Assembly: GCA_035591015.1 (NCBI GenBank) | Contig: JAXIUW010204398.1 | Span: 1 to 11,325 of the forward strand | DNA from: Cephalothrix simula | Lineage: Eukaryota; Nemertea; Palaeonemertea; Archinemertea; Cephalotrichidae | Reading direction: 5' to 3' | DNA length: 11,325 nucleotides | Part shown: one piece after another, positions 8,801-11,325 of the stretch | Layout: every line of letters begins with the position of its first letter | Position numbering within the stretch: position 1 is the first letter of the stretch | The notes under the pieces: generated by a model | What the model was told of the DNA's origin: nothing | What the model saw: only the letters and a program-made list of their open reading frames with translations | Databases searched by the model: none | Made by a program: the position numbers and the translations under genes

Positions 8801-10415
8801 TTATGATAATGATGAAATGCCAAGCCAGATAAGTGAAGTAGTGATCACTGCTGAAGTTTCCGATGGCGTCCAATCTAGTAAAGATGATACTAATGACCAA
8901 ATACACGATGAACTTAAGAGTAAAACAGATGTGAAGGAAGTTTTAGAGTTTGATAATGTCAATGGTTATCCTGATGAAATTTCACCCGAGAGAAATTTTT
9001 ACGAAGATGAAAAACTAATGGATAATTTTACATCCCTTGATAATGATATCAGTTCCCAGGATACCGGAAAAAGCAGTTACACAATGAGTGAAGAAAGTGA
9101 TATAGATGATGCCCTTCGTGAGCTCGATTGCGTAATTGACTCTGCTGAAGAAGAAATCGAAGAAAATATTGAGAATGGAAACTTCCAAGGAAAAGTAACA
9201 CAGGATAAAGTACCTCAGGATATAGTTAAGTCAAAGAAGAAACGGGTTAAAAGAAAGAAGAAAAATTCTGTTAATGATGAAAAACCGGTTCCTACCGATT
9301 CTTTCAATGAAAATCATGATCAAAGTTTAAATCTTCTGCATGATTCTTCATTACTTCCATTAGAAAGCAGTCTCAAATTTACACCTAAAGGACGAGTAAA
9401 GAAGAGGAAGGGTAAACCAATAGCCTATGCAATATCAAGGAATACTACAATAAACGGTACAGATAAAATAGAGAAAAATGAAAAATCATCAGAACTGGAC
9501 TCCGTTGATTATTCTATAATGATGAGTAGCAGAAATAGTGATTCACATTCAGGAAGCCCGTCCCCACATGCTTCAGGAATATACGACTCCCTTAACATGA
9601 GTGATACTTCAGATTACTCCCGTGCTACTGAACCAGTAACATTCTCGGAGCTTGATTTGTTGGAAAGCAGTAGTGATGAGATGATGAATAAGAAGAGTTA
9701 TGCACAAGCTGTTAAGTCAGCAACTTATGGAGATCTTCCAGGTGCTGTTGAGAAATTTGGACACGTTTCTTTAGCATCTACTACTAAAAGAAGAAGTAAA
9801 AGGTCAACGAATGACACTACCAGAATACGATCTTCATCAATTGATAACAGTGCGTCGATTCTTGATAGAAAAAATCGAGAAGCAACACCACGATCTGATC
9901 GAATTTCACCAGGTGGCTCTATCAAGAAAAACGGCGACCCTTCACAAGCTGTCACTCCAACTACTCGATTTGATGTTGAATCACGGTACACTGCTCTTGC
10001 TGATCTTGGTGACACTGGTGAAGGTAAACGATTATCAGGTCAAAAAGCTAGAAAGCGAAAGGGAAGGAAGTCACCTCCATTAAATGAAGAGCTGAAGGCA
10101 GAAAAGCATGTCAAGGGATCTAAAAATGTGAAGGATCGAAATCGAAATAATGATGATAATGACTTTGATGATATTTCGAAGAAAGATGATGGATTTAAGA
10201 AAAAAGAGTCAGCTTCTGAAGCTATTTTATCAAAAGATGAAAATGATTTAACCTCAGTAACTAAGTCGTTGTCTTCAAATAAAACTAATAAGACTGCGAG
10301 CCCTATCTGCTGTTATATTCTTTTAGCAATAATAATTGTTGTATTAGCTATCATAATTTTTTCATATAGAAATATGAAAGGGAATGGTAATGATAGCTTT
10401 AATAATCAAGTATAA
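5889..10415 (+). CDS. Large acidic repeat-rich protein, probably tail-anchored
   Basis: This is a single uninterrupted frame of 1508 codons. The ATG has A at -3 and G at +4, and an in-frame TAA lies two codons upstream, so this start is well supported. I do not recognise the family. Residues 80-106 (LFLLENVRESKYYVVSKEDY...) and 524-619 (ending TVIIVIPKGV) are the most ordered-looking parts. Most of the rest is Asn, Asp, Ser and Glu-rich and probably disordered, with many acidic serine sites of the casein-kinase-2 type (for example 107-122). Internal repeats: four 9-residue units (193-228), a DIDDEV-type pair (268 and 304), a PDE-AN pair (672 and 694), and a 156/157-residue tandem pair (753-1065). 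Basic patches lie at 1114-1125, 1167-1176, 1300-1305 and 1380-1394. One hydrophobic segment (1473-1493) is followed by only 15 residues, and there is no N-terminal signal peptide. I infer a tail-anchored protein of the ER, nuclear envelope or mitochondrial outer membrane with its bulk in the cytosol; the basic patches could bind nucleic acid or acidic lipid, or act as nuclear import signals. It is unusual in lacking introns over 4.5 kb. Confidence 0.85.
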   Translation: MESFASGENLDKPVNQNTQPHLNIDKLPQKIYNRAVPMSSKKFLSSSDQICQGMSDNEKPYDKLPSDHVIKSKNKSDISDLFLLENVRESKYYVVSKEDYERLGGLSSTNSSDNSDSDLTDESFVIDYGALPKMSRFISPGNVNANYLDQRTLLHSAYASEINARSNVSFPSQLNPGFDPVNRNLYPEYNQFNLGAHSEQLNPGAHSEQLNPGAHSEQLNPGAHSEHLDYRYDPDHQLNPQVIPWARTQYLSSDFRDEFSRHNEYYYEQEDIDDEVGSNTVTGKFESYESNMINRPVYKRMYREQDDIDTEVQSPQNTLNYDFSVRNSSPLPQSKEVNYDNKQIKRARYDEGQLNRQEIAINLSYDNDSPDQIQDSEVGFNQGQGNLMPIVNDNPTLCGTPVYSYLLNSVNYNDNDRTSYTHTADITCGSSEDINTSIIGSNIVETSPNKMEVIESNAVLQARAEEFACSVKPDYKGISREKSEDYNIDTEGLYLTSDTIDLYKSKPVEYSQYCTTSDLVLEDPNLRSVAGEIYHGYDDVLSAEDLPAPTTNIDPYLPHDLASHESHVQYAADLAAQHFRKNKSSRSFINAFEGKDLRNENVAINPKDGTVIIVIPKGVTNSNDNLRGKDSDEGFNEDISRGESLDSLKTPTVNRTSDMRRNETDEVEFPRPDEDANPSLEISELANEIDILKPDEEANASFGETADSIANKDDSDTIPGRVNDVSVISMNSVQLKNMEANIIETDSIEGVRRGSSEEKSLDNTVLPANDIVTKDTTSDVFSSPTNFELLPSEGKKEQNHVEQSFKENGLNDKTSYDNNEMPSQISELITAEVSDGVQSSKDDTNDQLGDELNSKTDVKEVVEFDDVNGYPDENSLKINFKEDEELKDKSTSLDNDISSQDTGRNSYIRGSSEEKSMDNPILSADEIGNKDTTTDVFSSPTNFDSLLSEGKKEQNHVEQSFKGNGLNDETSYDNDEMPSQISEVVITAEVSDGVQSSKDDTNDQIHDELKSKTDVKEVLEFDNVNGYPDEISPERNFYEDEKLMDNFTSLDNDISSQDTGKSSYTMSEESDIDDALRELDCVIDSAEEEIEENIENGNFQGKVTQDKVPQDIVKSKKKRVKRKKKNSVNDEKPVPTDSFNENHDQSLNLLHDSSLLPLESSLKFTPKGRVKKRKGKPIAYAISRNTTINGTDKIEKNEKSSELDSVDYSIMMSSRNSDSHSGSPSPHASGIYDSLNMSDTSDYSRATEPVTFSELDLLESSSDEMMNKKSYAQAVKSATYGDLPGAVEKFGHVSLASTTKRRSKRSTNDTTRIRSSSIDNSASILDRKNREATPRSDRISPGGSIKKNGDPSQAVTPTTRFDVESRYTALADLGDTGEGKRLSGQKARKRKGRKSPPLNEELKAEKHVKGSKNVKDRNRNNDDNDFDDISKKDDGFKKKESASEAILSKDENDLTSVTKSLSSNKTNKTASPICCYILLAIIIVVLAIIIFSYRNMKGNGNDSFNNQV
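6459..6572 (+). repeat. 27-bp coding minisatellite, ~4 copies
   Basis: Three consecutive copies (6471-6497, 6498-6524, 6525-6551) are identical at all 27 bases. A fourth (6552-6568) is identical for 17 bases, and a diverged half-copy precedes the array at 6459-6470. They encode GAHSEQLNP repeated within residues 193-228. Perfect identity, including silent positions, points to recent expansion or ongoing homogenisation, so copy number probably varies among individuals. Confidence 0.95.
6690..6824 (+). repeat. Paired EQ(E/D)DID(D/T)EV motifs
   Basis: Residues 268-276 (EQEDIDDEV) and 304-312 (EQDDIDTEV) are the same 9-residue acidic motif 36 residues apart, each preceded by a Tyr-containing stretch (YYY and KRMYR). 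Their DNA (6690-6716 and 6798-6824) has diverged at silent sites, so this repeat is older than the 27-bp array or is kept by selection at protein level. It might be a short binding motif; that is a guess. Confidence 0.6.
7902..8033 (+). repeat. Diverged 22-codon tandem repeat
   Basis: Residues from 672 (PDEDANPSLEISELANE) and from 694 (PDEEANASFGETADSIAN) align over 22 codons, with the start CCAGATGAAGA conserved in DNA at 7902 and 7968. Similarity fades toward the end of each unit. It shows that the central part of the protein has grown by repeated duplication at several unit sizes. Confidence 0.55.
8145..9083 (+). repeat. Tandem duplication, 468 + 471 bp, in frame
   Basis: Unit 1 (8145-8612, residues 753-908) and unit 2 (8613-9083, residues 909-1065) start RGSSEEKS and end SSQDTG followed by four residues. 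Counting by eye, they differ by about 43 substitutions in 468 aligned bases (about 91% identity) plus one inserted codon in unit 2 (SEVVITAEV against SELITAEV). At protein level about 33 of 156 residues differ (about 79% identity). Only 4 of the base changes are silent (GGC/GGT, CTT/CTA, GAC/GAT, GGT/GGA). The longest unchanged block, centred on ITAEVSDGVQSSKDDTNDQ, is about 20 residues. The junction is seamless. Confidence 0.95.
10305..10367 (+). other. C-terminal transmembrane segment (tail anchor)
   Basis: These 21 codons encode Ile, Leu, Val and Ala with two Cys at the cytosolic edge (ICCYILLAIIIVV...). They are preceded by a Lys/Ser/Thr-rich stretch and followed by a short RNMKGNGNDSFNNQV tail. 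A single membrane span less than 30 residues from the C-terminus without a signal peptide is the definition of a tail-anchored protein, inserted after translation. The paired Cys next to the span could be palmitoylated. The tail does not end in the proline-rich motif of KASH-domain proteins, and no KKXX retrieval signal is present. Confidence 0.85.
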
Positions 10416-10783
10416 AACATTCCAATATAGGTTATGCCTTTATTCCGATTAACACAGATAAATGTCAATATAATCATAGAAGTGAATGACGTTTTGACAT
10501 TTTAATATACATGTAAGTGAATTGCATTTTGAAAGTGAATTCAGCCTTTATTTGATTTGACTGTTTAAATGTATTTTCAAAGTGAATAATTTTTTCGTAC
10601 TGGTATCTGATATATAAAATACGGAAATCAACTATTCAATAACATATTGATTGTGCCAACATAACAGACAGCTGTCTTCTATTTTTTAGTTACGATATGC
10701 CGTTATAAATTACATATAGTCTATTTTTTCGTATATACTATATAGATTTAGTATTGATATACATGCTATCGCAATCGCTTTTG

Positions 10784-10796
10784 ATTAAAGATTAAA
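10784..10796 (+). terminator. Two ATTAAA poly(A) signals
   Basis: ATTAAA occurs at 10784-10789 and again at 10791-10796, about 370 bases after the stop codon. They are the first recognised poly(A) hexamers after the gene, followed by T-rich sequence. ATTAAA is the commonest natural variant of AATAAA. Confidence 0.4.
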
Positions 10797-10951
10797 GTTA
10801 TTTTGAATAGTTTATAAACCTGGTTCTACGTCTTATACCTTACATTTTTTATACGGTGAAAGGTTTTGAAAAGAAAATGAATTATGAATTGCTTAAAGGT
10901 GTGTGGTACATAATACGTTATAATCAAATGGCCTTGATATACAGTGTGTTT

Positions 10952-10957
10952 AATAAA
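10952..10957 (+). terminator. AATAAA poly(A) signal
   Basis: This is the only canonical AATAAA between the stop codon and the terminal repeat, about 540 bases into the putative 3' UTR. A GTGTGT-containing stretch follows at about 10990. It is an alternative to, or is used together with, the ATTAAA pair upstream. Confidence 0.45.
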
Positions 10958-11066
10958 AAGGTATCCCTTGGACCAGAAGAGCTGAAAACAGTGTGTCGGT
11001 TTACGATGCAAAATTCAACTAAAACGACTGGTTGGGATTATGCGCAGAAGCATTTGTTATGTTTTT

Positions 11067-11325
11067 AGCTCACATGACAACGTCAATGTGAGCTATTGCT
11101 ATCACCCTGTGTCTGTGTGTGTGTATGTCTGTCCGAGGCTTTAAGGCCTCTTAAAATGCTTCGATTCGCTTGAAATTTTGTACACGGGTGCACTAGTACC
11201 TTCCCCTGATATTTTTTTAAAATTTTTTTGATAACGCCATTTGGGGCCGCCAGGGCCCAAAAACCCCCTTTTTTAGGTACTTAGCGCCAAATCTATCTCC
11301 TCCTAGGCTATTAATGGTAGGGCAA
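11067..11325 (+). mobile_element. Start of an interspersed repeat, runs off window
   Basis: The block opens with a perfect 9-bp inverted repeat, AGCTCACAT (11067-11075) and ATGTGAGCT (11086-11094), 10 bases apart. A GT-rich tract (about 11108-11132) and a second small stem (GAGGC 11135-11139, GCCTC 11146-11150) follow. Then come long A/T runs and a G+C-rich stem (TTGGGGCC against GGGCCCAA, about 11250-11267). From memory, repeats beginning with AGCTCAC followed by a TGTCYGTC-type tract are abundant in bivalve genomes; I cannot search to confirm. No coding frame is visible in it, and its 3' end lies outside the window. Confidence 0.5.

Larger units (their letters stand above)
10416..11066 (+). 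other. 3' UTR and downstream noncoding sequence
   Basis: After the TAA at 10413-10415 the sequence is AT-rich and stop-dense until about 10850. The frame of 70 codons at 10856-11068 runs across a poly(A) signal and into a repeat, and has no recognisable feature, so I do not call it a gene. Nothing else is seen. Confidence 0.5.

Noticed and set aside
9696-10007. Resemblance of SYAQAVK and SRYTALADL to words seen in retrotransposon ORF1 or gag-like proteins
   Set aside because: These short words are too weak alone; there is no zinc knuckle, reverse transcriptase, endonuclease or terminal repeat around the gene, and the frame ends in a membrane span.
10305-10415. KASH-domain (nesprin-type) C-terminus
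   Set aside because: KASH tails are usually about 30 residues after the membrane span and end in a proline-rich motif; this tail is 15 residues and ends FNNQV.
10856-11068. 70-codon plus-strand frame after the gene
   Set aside because: It contains the AATAAA signal and ends in the repeat, with no splice sites or homology that I can see.
1-11325. CRISPR array or bacterial defence system
   Set aside because: There are no regularly spaced identical repeats with unique spacers, no Shine-Dalgarno-led gene series, and all signals (splice acceptor, poly(A) hexamers, SINE head) are eukaryotic.

Overview
This is an AT-rich eukaryotic window. It has one very large protein-coding frame and long noncoding flanks full of palindromes and repeat fragments. 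There is no bacterial operon structure, no CRISPR array, no rRNA and no intact tRNA. The host is probably a marine invertebrate, most likely a bivalve or other mollusc. That is an inference from ACATGTA-type motifs (around 3027-3040 and 3069-3078), a short palindromic AGCTCACAT/ATGTGAGCT repeat start at 11067, and a tRNA-promoter-like SINE fragment. Species cannot be named from this sequence.

Layout. Positions 1-5870 are noncoding as far as I can see. They hold a minus-strand SINE-like tRNA head (431-473), a small tandem duplication (981-1065), a GC-rich minus-strand stretch that reads like a damaged exon (1906-2062), two families of short dispersed repeats (2532-2954 and 3236-3391), and a cluster of inverted repeats (4690-5296). 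The cluster ends in a near-symmetric palindrome of about 180 bp that looks like a MITE. A good 3' splice site lies at 5861-5876, just before the coding frame.

Positions 5889-10415 (+) encode one uninterrupted 1508-residue protein. It is mostly low-complexity and acidic, with Asn, Asp, Ser and Glu dominant. It has three in-frame internal repeat sets and one tandem 156/157-residue duplication. Several Lys/Arg-rich patches lie in the last 400 residues, and one hydrophobic segment lies 15 residues from the C-terminus. This is the layout of a tail-anchored membrane protein whose bulk faces the cytosol or nucleoplasm. I do not recognise the family. An in-frame stop two codons before the ATG, and a splice acceptor just before that, suggest that all coding sequence is in one exon and any intron lies in the 5' UTR.

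Positions 10416-11066 are the probable 3' UTR and downstream sequence, with two ATTAAA signals and one AATAAA signal. From 11067 to the end lies the start of an interspersed repeat.

The best candidate for something undescribed is the large protein. Its two long tandem units differ by about 39 amino-acid-changing against 4 silent nucleotide changes. That is an unusual excess, suggesting diversifying or at least strongly relaxed selection. No multi-gene system is visible here.
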